From Ramlibacter ginsenosidimutans (GTDB lineage: Bacteria > Pseudomonadota > Gammaproteobacteria > Burkholderiales > Burkholderiaceae_C): a DNA stretch of 64,000 bases. The notes below the pieces were generated by a model that made no database searches, was not told where the DNA came from, and was given only the letters and a program-made list of their open reading frames with translations. How positions within the stretch are numbered: position 1 is the first letter of the stretch; every line of letters starts with the position of its first letter. Shown in pieces: positions 6,306 to 16,189 of this stretch. The translations under genes and the position numbers were made by a program. Where the stretch lies: the NCBI RefSeq assembly GCF_016654015.1, contig NZ_JAEPWM010000001.1, forward strand, positions 62,001-126,000, written 5' to 3'.

Positions 6306-6680
6306 GTGACCAGATCCACCCACAGCGCCAAGGCAAGGACGGGAGCCGACATCTACCTGCGCTTCCTGCAGTTGTCCGACGCCATCCGCGGCGTGTCCTC
6401 GCTGCCGCCGCTGGACCCGCTCGAGGAGCAGATCCTGGCCTGGGTGGCGCGTGCGACCCGCGCCGGCGAGCGGCTGTCGGTGCGCGACATGATGGCCAAG
6501 GAAGAACTCGGCGCGCCGGCCACCATCCACGGCCGGCTGAAGTCCATGCGCGAAAAGGGCTGGATCAGGCTCGCCGATACGGAGGACGCGCGCCGCAAGC
6601 AGGTGGAGCTCACCGACGACGCGCTGCGCTACTTCGCGCAACTGTCCCGTGCGCTTGTCAAGGCCGCCAAGGGCGCCTGA
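6306..6680 (+). CDS. MarR-like winged-helix transcriptional regulator
   Basis: The protein is 124 residues from a GTG at 6306, or 130 from a TTG at 6288. The centre carries a winged helix: RLSVRDMMAKEELGAPATIH (recognition part), then GRLKSMREKGWIRLADTED, then the wing DARRKQVELT, ending in a helix for dimerisation. This follows MarR layout, but the protein is short and lacks a long N-terminal dimerisation arm. No target is evident. It converges on the DUF3820 gene, with only 3 bases between their ends. Confidence 0.75.
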   Translation: MTRSTHSAKARTGADIYLRFLQLSDAIRGVSSLPPLDPLEEQILAWVARATRAGERLSVRDMMAKEELGAPATIHGRLKSMREKGWIRLADTEDARRKQVELTDDALRYFAQLSRALVKAAKGA

Positions 6681-6683
6681 GCC

Positions 6684-6911
6684 TCAATCGGGCTTGCTGC
6701 CGGCCTGCGCGCGCAAGGGCGCGAGCAGGTGCTTCAGCCCGTTGTGGTCGATCTCGTGCATCAGCGCCAGCAGGCGGCCGAGCTCGCCCGATGGAAAACC
6801 TTCGCGGGCGAACCAGTTCAGGTAGTTGCCCGGCAGGTCGGCGATCAGCCGGCCCTGGTACTTGCCATAGGGCATCTCCACCTGCACGAGCCTGAGCAGC
6901 GGGTCGCTCAT
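6684..6911 (-). CDS. DUF3820 family protein
   Basis: This 75-residue protein shows the family core MPYGKYQGRLIADLPGNYLN then WFAREGFPSGELGRLL. Members are small cytoplasmic proteins described as putative quorum-sensing-regulated factors, with no proven biochemical role. The ATG at 6911 starts 43 bp after the end of gnd, on the same strand, so it may be co-transcribed with gnd. Confidence 0.8.
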   Translation of the reverse strand: MSDPLLRLVQVEMPYGKYQGRLIADLPGNYLNWFAREGFPSGELGRLLALMHEIDHNGLKHLLAPLRAQAGSKPD

Positions 6912-6954
6912 GGCGCCGCGCACCCCGGCCTGCCGGTGCCACCTGCGCGCCGAG

Positions 6955-8370
6955 TCACAGCGCGATCCAGTCGGTGTGGAAGCTGCCGGCACGGTCCACG
7001 CGCTGGTAGCGGTGGGCGCCGAAGTAGTCGCGCTGCGCAGCCAGCAGGTTGGCCGGCAGGCGCGCGGTGCGCAGGCCATCGTAGCTCGCGAGCGCACTGG
7101 CCAGCCCCGGCACTGGCGTCCCCTGCAGCACCGCCGCCGCGACCACTTCGCGCAGCGGCTGCTGCGTGCGCGCGAGCATGTCCCCGAGCCCGGGCGCGAG
7201 CAGCAGGTGCGCCGGCGGCGGGCTGGCGGCCAGCGCCGCCCGCAGGTCGTCGAGCACGCGTGCGCGGATGATGCAGCCCGCTCGCCAGACCGAGGCGATG
7301 CGCACCAGGTCCATGCCCCACTGGTACTCCGCGTTGCCGGCGGCCAGCAACTGGAAGCCTTGCGCATAGGCGCACAGGCGCGCGGCGAGCAGCGCGTCGC
7401 GCAGCCTGGGGATCCACTCCGGTCCCTGGCCGCCGTCGGGCCGCGGCCCCGGCAGCAACTTCGCAGCCTGCTCGCGCAGCGGCTTGGCGGCGCTCACCGC
7501 GCGCGCGAAGACGGCCTCGCCCATGGTCGAGGCGGGCACGCCCAGGTCCAGCGCGGCCTGCGTGGCCCACTTGCCCGTGCCTTTCTGTTCGGCCGTGTCG
7601 AGGATCAGGTCCACCAGCGGCTGACCGCTCTCCGCGTCCTCGTGGTGCAGGATGTCCGCCGTGATCTGGGTGAGATAGCTTTCCAGCTCGCCGCGGTTCC
7701 ACTTGGCGAACACCTGGCCTGCTTCGCGCGCGTGCAGGCCGGCGAGGCCGCGCAGCAGCGCGTACACCTCGCCGATCAACTGCATCTCGGCGTACTCGAT
7801 GCCGTTGTGCACCATCTTGACGAAGTGCCCGGAGGCACCGCTGCCCATCCACTCGCAGCACGGCTGGCCATCCGCGGTCTTCGCGGCGATGGCCTGCAGC
7901 ATGGGGCGCAGCAGCGGCCACGCCTGCGCGTCGCCTCCCGGCATGATGGACGGACCCAGCAGCGCACCCTGCTCGCCGCCGCTGATGCCGGCGCCGACGT
8001 AGAGGATGCCGGTGCCGGACAGCGCGGCCATCCGCCGCTGCGTGTCCGTGTAGCGCGTGTTGCCGCCGTCGATCACCACGTCGCCGCGCGCGAGGTGCGG
8101 GCGCAGTTCGGCCAGCACGGCGTCGACCGCCGCGCCCGCCGGGACCATGAGCAGGATGCGGCGCGGCGACTGAAGTGCCTGCAGCATGTCCAGCACGGAA
8201 GCGACTGCTCGCGCGCGCCCTTCTGCCACGCGCAGGAGTTGCGCGCGCTTGCCCTCGTCCAGGTCCAGGCCGACGACCGTGTAGCCGTGGCGCACCAGGT
8301 TGAGCGCGAGGCTGTGCCCCATCACGCCGAGTCCCACCACGCCGATGTCGCCTGCCTGCTGTTCCGCCAT
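6955..8370 (-). CDS. gnd: 6-phosphogluconate dehydrogenase, decarboxylating
   Basis: This 471-residue protein is full length for the homodimeric enzyme that oxidises 6-phosphogluconate to ribulose 5-phosphate, CO2 and NADPH in the cytoplasm. The N-terminal Rossmann motif is GVVGLGVMGHSLALN (10-24). Substrate-binding segments VIDGGNTRY, GISGGEQGALLGPSIMPGG and HFVKMVHNGIEYAEMQ are present, and the latter carries the catalytic Lys and neighbouring Asn. The C-terminal helical domain ends FHTDWIAL. It stands alone with the DUF3820 gene; no zwf or pgl is nearby. Confidence 0.97.
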   Translation of the reverse strand: MAEQQAGDIGVVGLGVMGHSLALNLVRHGYTVVGLDLDEGKRAQLLRVAEGRARAVASVLDMLQALQSPRRILLMVPAGAAVDAVLAELRPHLARGDVVIDGGNTRYTDTQRRMAALSGTGILYVGAGISGGEQGALLGPSIMPGGDAQAWPLLRPMLQAIAAKTADGQPCCEWMGSGASGHFVKMVHNGIEYAEMQLIGEVYALLRGLAGLHAREAGQVFAKWNRGELESYLTQITADILHHEDAESGQPLVDLILDTAEQKGTGKWATQAALDLGVPASTMGEAVFARAVSAAKPLREQAAKLLPGPRPDGGQGPEWIPRLRDALLAARLCAYAQGFQLLAAGNAEYQWGMDLVRIASVWRAGCIIRARVLDDLRAALAASPPPAHLLLAPGLGDMLARTQQPLREVVAAAVLQGTPVPGLASALASYDGLRTARLPANLLAAQRDYFGAHRYQRVDRAGSFHTDWIAL

Positions 8371-8486
8371 ATCAACCCCTTGCTACTCCGCGCGGTGACC
8401 CCGCGCCGGGGGAAGAGCTTAGCGCGACTTTGACCCGCCCGCGGGACCTGCCTCGCGCGCGTCAGCTAGCGGGTTCCGCGGCGGGG

Positions 8487-8520
8487 GTAGGCTGGCGGTG
8501 AGTGCCAGCGAACCCCAGCT
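8487..8520 (+). repeat. Interspersed repeat family B, copy 1
   Basis: GTAGGCTGGCGGTGAGTGCC followed by AGCGAACCCCAGCT is an imperfect palindrome (GCTGG.../...CCAGC) that recurs at 16118-16152 and twice at 51816-51903. This copy lies between gnd and the PfpI gene. Confidence 0.75.
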
Positions 8521-8529
8521 CTCCGCCCC

Positions 8530-9090
8530 TCACGCCGCCTGGTGCTGGCGCGAAGCCATCAGCTCGATCACGGCCTGGTTGAACGCCGGGATGTCGTCGG
8601 GCTTGCGGCTGGAGATCCAGTTGTTGTCCTTCACCACCGCCTGGTCGACCCACTCGGCGCCCGCGTTGCGCAGGTCGTCCTGCAGCGAAGGCCAGCTGGT
8701 GAGCGTGCGCCCCTTCACCAGCCCCGCGGACACGAGCAGCCAGGGCGCGTGGCAGATGATCGCGAAGGGCTTGTCCTGCTTCTGCATCGCCTGCACGAAC
8801 TGCTGCGCCTGCTCGTTGGTGCGGATCTGGTCGGCGTTCATCACGCCGCCCGGCAGCAGCACGGCATCGAAGTCGTTGGCATCGAGCTCGTCGAAGGTCA
8901 TGTCGACGTCGAACTTGTCGGCCGGCGTGTGGTGGTTGTAGCCCTGGATCTGGCCCTTCTTGAGCGAGGCGATCTTCGTTTGCGCGCCCGCCTGCTGCAA
9001 GGCCTTGCGCGGCTCGGCCAGTTCGGCCTGCTCGAAACCCTCGCAGGCGAGGATCGCGACTTTCATTCCATGGAGGTCCTGTTGTGCCAT
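8530..9090 (-). CDS. PfpI/DJ-1 family protein (general stress or deglycase type)
   Basis: This 186-residue protein has the DJ-1/PfpI fold. The nucleophile elbow AIICHAPW places Cys at 113 followed by His 114, and the acidic partner lies in ACEGFEQAEL near residue 17-23. Relatives (PfpI, YhbO, GSP18) have been described as proteases, chaperones or protein/glyoxal deglycases, so the exact activity is open. I chose the ATG at 9090 because AGGAG lies 9 bases upstream; the longer frame reaches back into repeat DNA. Confidence 0.88.
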   Translation of the reverse strand: MAQQDLHGMKVAILACEGFEQAELAEPRKALQQAGAQTKIASLKKGQIQGYNHHTPADKFDVDMTFDELDANDFDAVLLPGGVMNADQIRTNEQAQQFVQAMQKQDKPFAIICHAPWLLVSAGLVKGRTLTSWPSLQDDLRNAGAEWVDQAVVKDNNWISSRKPDDIPAFNQAVIELMASRQHQAA

Positions 9091-9202
9091 CGTGTGCATC
9101 TCCTGAGAACCTTCCATGTTGGGCCGGGCCGGAGAGCACGGCGTCGTCGTGGCGTCCAGGCGGGTGTAGGAGAAAGGCGGACAACCGGAAGCCGGACATC
9201 CG

Positions 9203-9326
9203 GAACGCAAAGGACGCGAAGGTTTCGCAAGGGACGCAAAAGGACTTCCATAAAAAAATGGACTTTGTCTTTTCTGCGTCCTTGGCTGTTCCCCTTTTGC
9301 GCCTTCTGCGTTCTGGCTGTCCGCCT
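9203..9326. repeat. Interspersed repeat family A, copy 1
   Basis: A region of about 120 bp is built from short GCAAAGGACGC-like units on one side and their inverse (GCGCCTTCTGCGTTC) on the other, so the whole element can fold back. The same element occurs inverted at 20893-20999 and as a diverged copy at 32864-32980. It has no open frame. Confidence 0.8.
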
Positions 9327-9353
9327 CCTACGTGGCTAAGCCTGGGCACCAGC

Positions 9354-9835
9354 TCAGGAGATGATGTACGCGCCCGCGCCGGTGGACAGCAGGCGGCCGT
9401 CGGCGCCGAGGAACTCCATGCGCGTGCTCGCCACGCGCGAGCCCAGGCGCAGCACTTCGGCGCGCAGTTCGAAGTGCTCTCCGATCGCCGGGCGCAGGTA
9501 GTCGATGCGCAAGTCGATCGTGCCCAGCTTGCCGAAGCGGTGCAGCCTCTGCGCCGGCGGCTCGTCCATGTGGCGCGCACCGATGGCCGCCATCACGGCC
9601 AGCCCGCCCATGGCGTCGAGTCCCGCGCTGATCACGCCGCCATGCAGGCGGTTGAAGCTGAAGTGGCCGACCAGTTCCTGCCGCATCGCTATGCGGCCGA
9701 TCACGCCGTCCGGCCGCAGCTCTGCGATCTTCAGGCCCAGCACGCGGTTGAAGAGGATGCGGTCCTCGAAGATGGCGCGCAGCCCGGTGACGAACTCGTC
9801 CTCGAACGGCTGCACGGGCGCGGGCGGCTGGCGCG

Positions 9836-9839
<4 letters not shown>
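9354..9839 (-). CDS. PaaI-like hotdog acyl-CoA thioesterase
   Basis: This 161-residue protein has a single hotdog domain. The HGGVISAGLDAMGGLA segment (about 78-93) is the long central helix with the conserved H-G-G of PaaI/YigI thioesterases. It would hydrolyse an acyl-CoA in the cytoplasm. Its ATG overlaps the stop of the biotin carboxylase gene by 4 bases, so it is the last gene of the acyl-CoA carboxylase operon and may release CoA from pathway intermediates. Confidence 0.85.
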
Positions 9840-11707
<1,868 letters not shown>

Positions 11708-11708
11708 C

Positions 11709-12884
11709 TCACTGCGGCCCGGGGCGCTTCGCGATGCCCATCAGCTTCGCGAGGATGCCCATCATCACTTCGTCAGCGCCGCCGCCGATCGAGGCGAGGC
11801 GGCCATCGCGGAACATGCGCGAGACCTTGTTCTCCCAGGTGAAGCCCATGCCGCCCCAGAACTGCAGGCAGGTGTCGGGCACCAGCCGGTTCAGGCGGCC
11901 GGCCTTGAGCTTGGCCATGGAGGCGAGTTCCAGCACGTCCTGGCCCTGCACGTAGAGGTCGCAGGCCCGGTAGGTGAGCGCGCGCAGCGACTCCACTTCC
12001 GTCTTCAGTTCCGCCAGCTTGAACTGCACCCACTGCTGGTCGGCCAGGCTGCTGCCGAACAGCTTGCGCTCCTGCGCCCACTCGATGGTCCACTGGATGC
12101 AGTTGGTGAGCGACTGCAGGCAGCTCGCGGCGGCCCACAGCCGTTCTTCCTGGAACTGCTGCATCTGGTAGATGAAGCCCCGCCCCTCCGCGCCGATGCG
12201 GTAGCGCTGCGGCACGCGCACCTCGTCGAAGTAGATGAGGCCCGTGTCCGAGCTGTTCATGCCGATCTTGCGGATCTTCTTCGCCACCTCGATGCCGGGG
12301 CGCAGCTTGCCGTGCTCGCGCATGGGCACGATCACCAGGCTCTTGTTCTTGTGCACGGGGCCTTCGCCCGTGTTCACCAGCATGCACATCCAGTCGGCCT
12401 GCAGGCTGTTGGTGATCCACATCTTCTGGCCGGTGATCACGTAGTCGTCGCCGTCCTTGCGGGCGCGGCTCTTGATGCCGGACACGTCGCTGCCGGCGGC
12501 CGGCTCGCTCACGCCGATGCAGGCGACCGTGTCACCGGCAATCGCGGGCGCCAGGAACTCGCGCTTCAACTCTTCGCTGCCGAAGCGCGCCAGCGCGGGC
12601 GTGGCCATGTCGGTCTGCACGCCGATGGCCATGGGCACGCCGCCGCACTCGATGTGCCCGAGCGCCTCGGCCATCGCCATGGAATACGAATAGTCCAGGC
12701 CCGCGCCGCCGTACGCCTCGGGCTTGGTGAGTCCCAGCAGCCCGAGCTGGCCCAGGCGCTTGAACACCTGGTGCGCCGGGAAGATCTCCGCTTCCTCCCA
12801 CTCGTCGACGTGCGGATTGATTTCCTCCGCGATGAAGCGCTGCAGCGTCTTCTGGATCTCGCGATGTTCGTGGCTGTAGTCCAT
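11709..12884 (-). CDS. Acyl-CoA dehydrogenase, citronellyl-CoA/isovaleryl-CoA type
   Basis: This 391-residue FAD enzyme has the normal acyl-CoA dehydrogenase layout: an N-terminal helical domain, the signature GVSEPAAGSDVSGI, and MWITNSLQADW near the flavin. The C-terminal half has QFWGGMGFTWENKVSRMFRD and the catalytic-region SIGGGADEVMMGI. That C-terminal wording is close to AtuD-like citronellyl-CoA dehydrogenases. It would make the alpha,beta double bond that the neighbouring carboxylase needs. It starts 9 bases after the beta-subunit gene. Confidence 0.88.
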   Translation of the reverse strand: MDYSHEHREIQKTLQRFIAEEINPHVDEWEEAEIFPAHQVFKRLGQLGLLGLTKPEAYGGAGLDYSYSMAMAEALGHIECGGVPMAIGVQTDMATPALARFGSEELKREFLAPAIAGDTVACIGVSEPAAGSDVSGIKSRARKDGDDYVITGQKMWITNSLQADWMCMLVNTGEGPVHKNKSLVIVPMREHGKLRPGIEVAKKIRKIGMNSSDTGLIYFDEVRVPQRYRIGAEGRGFIYQMQQFQEERLWAAASCLQSLTNCIQWTIEWAQERKLFGSSLADQQWVQFKLAELKTEVESLRALTYRACDLYVQGQDVLELASMAKLKAGRLNRLVPDTCLQFWGGMGFTWENKVSRMFRDGRLASIGGGADEVMMGILAKLMGIAKRPGPQ

Positions 12885-12893
12885 GCTCTCTCC

Positions 12894-14495
12894 TCACATG
12901 CGCGCGACGCCGAACTGCAGGGGCCGCAGTTGCCGGGTTTGCGCTTCGGCGATCGTGTCCAGGCAGAAGGCCAGCACGGCGCGGGTCTGGCGCGGATCGA
13001 TCACGCCGTCGTCCAGCAGCAGGCCCGAGGTGTGGAAGGCATCGGCCTGCGACTCGAACACCTCCACGATCTGGTCGAACTGCAATTTCGCCTGCACGGG
13101 ATCGGGCCGCTGCCCTTTGCGCGCCAGCGCGGCCTCGTTGACGATCTGCATCGTGCGCGCCGCCTGCTCGCCGCCCATCACCGCCGTGCGCGCGCTCGGC
13201 CAGCTGAAAAGAAAGCGCGGCGCATAGGCGCGCCCGCACATGCCGTAGTTGCCCGCGCCGAAGGAGGCGCCGCACTGGATGGTGAGCTGCGGCACGGTCG
13301 CATTCGTCACCGCCTGGATCATCTTGCTGCCATGCTTGATCATGCCGGCCTGCTCGCTGTCCCGGCCCACGATGTAGCCCGTGGTGTTCTGCAGGTACAC
13401 GATGGCGTGCCCGAGCTGGCACATCCACTGGATGAAATGCGTCGCCTTGTTCGCGCCCGCGACGTCGATCGGCCCGTTGTTGCCGATGAAGCCCACCGCG
13501 TGCCCGGCTATGCGCCCCTGCGCGCACACCGTCGCCGCACCATACGCCGGCTTGAACTCGAGCAACTCCCCGCCATCCACCAGCCGCACCATCACCTCGC
13601 GCAGGTCGACCGGCTCGCGCAAGTTGGCCGGCATCAGCGTGAGCAGAACATCCTTATCGGGGTCAGATTCCAATTTCGCCCGCTCTTGCTGCCAGCCGAG
13701 CGACGCAACCACCTCCCGCGCGATTCCGAGCGCATGACGATCGTCTTCGGCGAGGTACTCGCCCAGCCCCGACACGGCCGTGTGCATCTCCGCGCCACCG
13801 AGTTCCTCCTCGGTCGCGACTTCCCCCGTCGCCGCCTTGAGCAACGGCGGCCCTGCGAGGAACGCACGCGAACGCCCGCGCACCATGATCACGATGTCGC
13901 TCAGCCCCGGCATGTACGCACCACCGGCCGTCCCCGACCCGTGCTGCACGGTGATCACCGGAATGCCCGCCGCGGACAGGCGCGCCAGGTTGCGGAACAG
14001 CGCCCCGCCCTGCACGAAGCCCTCCACGCGATAGCGCATCAGGTTCGCACCCGCGCTCTCCACGAGATGCACGAAGGGCAACCGGTTCTCCAGCGCGATC
14101 TCCTGCAGGCGCAGGATCTTCTCCAGCCCCATCGGCTGGATCGCCCCCGCATCGATGCCGGAATCGCTCGCCACCACCATGCAGCGCGTGCCGCGCACGA
14201 AGCCGATGCCAGCGACCATGCCGCCGCCCGGGATCGAGGACGCGGCCTCGCGCGTGTCCTGCTGGTAGCCCGCCAGCGTGCACAGCGGCAGGAAGGGCTC
14301 GCCCGGATCGAGCAGCAGCCCCACGCGCTCGCGCGGCAGCAACTGCCCGCGCTTGTCGAAGACCGGTCGCGCCTCGGCCGAGCGATCCACCGCGCGCTGC
14401 TCCAGCGCCCGCAGCTCGCGCAGGCGCACCAGCATGGCGTCGCGCCGCTGTTGCGCTATGGCGGTGGTCGGATCCCAGGACGGCGCGAACTTCAT
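12894..14495 (-). CDS. Acyl-CoA carboxylase beta subunit (carboxyltransferase)
   Basis: This 533-residue carboxyltransferase has both halves: the N-half CoA pocket around GSGTAGGAYMPGLSDIVIMV and the C-half QCGASFGAGNYGMCGRAYAP with FLFSWPSARTAVMGGEQAA. It is of the methylcrotonyl/geranyl-CoA carboxylase type (LiuB/AtuC). I use the ATG at 14495, which overlaps the SDR stop codon by 4 bases; the open frame further upstream is antisense-like. Sequence alone does not separate geranyl-CoA from 3-methylcrotonyl-CoA as substrate. Confidence 0.9.
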   Translation of the reverse strand: MKFAPSWDPTTAIAQQRRDAMLVRLRELRALEQRAVDRSAEARPVFDKRGQLLPRERVGLLLDPGEPFLPLCTLAGYQQDTREAASSIPGGGMVAGIGFVRGTRCMVVASDSGIDAGAIQPMGLEKILRLQEIALENRLPFVHLVESAGANLMRYRVEGFVQGGALFRNLARLSAAGIPVITVQHGSGTAGGAYMPGLSDIVIMVRGRSRAFLAGPPLLKAATGEVATEEELGGAEMHTAVSGLGEYLAEDDRHALGIAREVVASLGWQQERAKLESDPDKDVLLTLMPANLREPVDLREVMVRLVDGGELLEFKPAYGAATVCAQGRIAGHAVGFIGNNGPIDVAGANKATHFIQWMCQLGHAIVYLQNTTGYIVGRDSEQAGMIKHGSKMIQAVTNATVPQLTIQCGASFGAGNYGMCGRAYAPRFLFSWPSARTAVMGGEQAARTMQIVNEAALARKGQRPDPVQAKLQFDQIVEVFESQADAFHTSGLLLDDGVIDPRQTRAVLAFCLDTIAEAQTRQLRPLQFGVARM

Positions 14496-15382
14496 GGCTT
14501 CAGCAGCTTGGGCGGGACGTAGCGATGGAAGCCGTCGAACGGCCGCACCGCATCGCGCTGCTGCACCTCCGGCGGCGCCGCGACCTGCCCCCATCCCATG
14601 CGCACCTGCGGCCGGGCGCCGTCGATGCGCAGCACGCTGCCGCTGATGAAGGACGCGGCCGGCGACAGCAGGAACACGATGCCGGCGGAAGTCTCTGCCT
14701 CCGTGCCGAAGCGTCCTGCCGGCACGGTCTGCACCATCTCGCGCAGCATGGGCACGGCCTCGGGCGGATAGTGGTCCATGCCGCTGGAGGCGATGTAGCC
14801 CGGCGCGACCGCATTCACTCGCACCCCGCTCTTCGCCCACTCCAGCGCGGCCGTCTCGGTGAAGCTCACCATGCCCGCGCGCGCGGCGCCGCTGTGGGCC
14901 ATGCCGGGCATGGAGCCCCACACGTCCGCCACGATGTTGACGATGGCGCCGCCATGCGCTTGCATGGACTGCAGGTAGCACTCGCGTGCGACCAGGAAGC
15001 CGCCCGTGAGGTTGGTCGCGACCACCGCGTCCCAGCCCTTGGCGCTGATCTTCTCCAGAGGCGAGATGTACTGGCCGCCGGCGTTGTTCACGAGGCCGTG
15101 GATGCGCCCGTGCGCCACGACCGTCGCCTGCACGATGTCCTGCACCGACGTCTCGTCACGAATGTCGCAGGCGTGGAAGGTGCAGCGGCCGCCGTCGACG
15201 ATGATCTCCTCGGCCACCGCCTGCAGCTTGTCCAGCTTGCGCCCCAGCAGCACCACGTGCGCACCCAGCGATGCCAGTTCGTGCGCGGTGCAGCGGCCGA
15301 TGCCGGAGCCGCCACCGGTGACGACGATCACCTGGCCCGCGAACAGGCCGGGTGCGAACACGGAACGGTAATGCCCGGTCAT
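14492..15382 (-). CDS. SDR family oxidoreductase, trans-2-enoyl-CoA-reductase-like, atypical active site
   Basis: This 296-residue protein has the nucleotide motif VVTGGGSGIGR (20-30) and NNAG (about 106-109). Where classical SDRs have Tyr-x-x-x-Lys, this protein reads HSGAARAGM, as in peroxisomal trans-2-enoyl-CoA reductase-like proteins and AtuB/AtuG-type members. The catalytic Tyr and Lys are therefore absent, and the chemistry may differ. It is the second gene of the operon, overlapping the TetR gene and the carboxyltransferase gene by 4 bases each. Confidence 0.85.
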   Translation of the reverse strand: MTGHYRSVFAPGLFAGQVIVVTGGGSGIGRCTAHELASLGAHVVLLGRKLDKLQAVAEEIIVDGGRCTFHACDIRDETSVQDIVQATVVAHGRIHGLVNNAGGQYISPLEKISAKGWDAVVATNLTGGFLVARECYLQSMQAHGGAIVNIVADVWGSMPGMAHSGAARAGMVSFTETAALEWAKSGVRVNAVAPGYIASSGMDHYPPEAVPMLREMVQTVPAGRFGTEAETSAGIVFLLSPAASFISGSVLRIDGARPQVRMGWGQVAAPPEVQQRDAVRPFDGFHRYVPPKLLKP

Positions 15383-16035
15383 TGCTTCTCCCCGATGAAC
15401 AAGGCCAGCGCGGCGTCGGTCAGCTGCTCCAGCGTCGCGCCCTTGCGCCGGTCGAACCACTGCACCGACCAGTTCAGCGCGCCGAAGATCAGCAGGCGCG
15501 CGAGCTTCACGTCCGCCTTCAGCCGGCCGCTCTGGTGCAAGGCCTGCAGCACCGGCTGCCAGGCGGCCTCGTACTGCGCCTGCAGGCCGGCCAGCGTGGC
15601 GCGCTGGCGCGGCGTGAGCGAGCGCGCTTCGTACAGCATGACCGGAATGAAGTCGTTGCCCGGCCCCAGCAGCACCTCGAAGTGCTTGCGCACCAGCAGC
15701 CGCAGTTGCTCGGGTGCCGACAGCGCACCGGCCGCCGCCACCGCCTCGCTCTGGCGCTCCACGGCATGCCGCATGCCCTCCTCCATCACTGCGAAGAGCA
15801 AGGCCTGCTTGCTGCGGAAGTGATAGAAGGGCGAGCCGCTCTGCATGCCGGCCGCCGCCGCGATGTCGCGCGTGCTGGTGCCGTCGAACCCCTTGCGGCG
15901 GAACAGGCGCGCCGCGCCCACGATCAGTGCGCGCCGGCGGTTGCCGTCGTCGCGCTCGTCCAGCGTCTTGCGCGGCCGCCCGCGCGGCCGCTTGGCAGCG
16001 GGAGCTGCACGCGTGCTTGCCAGTGCGGTCTGCAT
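15379..16035 (-). CDS. TetR family transcriptional regulator of the acyl-CoA carboxylase operon
   Basis: This 218-residue protein has a basic AT-hook-like tail (KRPRGRPRKT) followed by a TetR HTH (GTSTRDIAAAAGMQSGSPFY then HFRSKQALLFAVME) and an all-helical ligand domain. The start is the ATG at 16035; the open frame upstream runs across the repeat and operator and is not homologous. It is the first gene of the operon and its stop overlaps the SDR start (ATGA), so autoregulation through the CAAGCGCTTG palindrome 40 bp upstream is likely. Confidence 0.88.
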   Translation of the reverse strand: MQTALASTRAAPAAKRPRGRPRKTLDERDDGNRRRALIVGAARLFRRKGFDGTSTRDIAAAAGMQSGSPFYHFRSKQALLFAVMEEGMRHAVERQSEAVAAAGALSAPEQLRLLVRKHFEVLLGPGNDFIPVMLYEARSLTPRQRATLAGLQAQYEAAWQPVLQALHQSGRLKADVKLARLLIFGALNWSVQWFDRRKGATLEQLTDAALALFIGEKQ

Positions 16036-16073
16036 GGCGGGGGACCATAGCAGAGCCGCCCAATTACGGCAAG

Positions 16074-16083
16074 CAAGCGCTTG
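16074..16083. promoter_or_regulatory. Putative TetR operator
   Basis: CAAGCGCTTG is a perfect 10-bp palindrome about 38 bp upstream of the TetR start codon, in the only region that can hold the operon promoter. Similar CAAGCGCTTG-type sites are used by TetR regulators of acyl-CoA metabolism. Assignment is by position and symmetry. Confidence 0.45.
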
Positions 16084-16117
16084 GCGAAAATGTCGGAGGC
16101 GGCGGTTCGATGGGATC

Positions 16118-16152
16118 GTAGGCTGGTGGTGAGCCGCAGGCGAACCCCAGCT
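16118..16152 (+). repeat. Interspersed repeat family B, copy 2
   Basis: GTAGGCTGGTGGTGAGCCGC followed by AGGCGAACCCCAGCTG lies between the TetR operator region and the end of the UvrA-like gene. It matches copies at 8487-8520 and 51816-51903. Confidence 0.75.
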
Positions 16153-16189
16153 GCCCGCGCTTCGCCGCCGACGCCACGAGGACCCTGGA

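Noticed and set aside
5790..6641. Minus-strand open frame of about 280 codons across 5790-6641
   Set aside because: It is antisense to the MarR-like gene, has an Arg/Ala-rich product and no recognisable domain.
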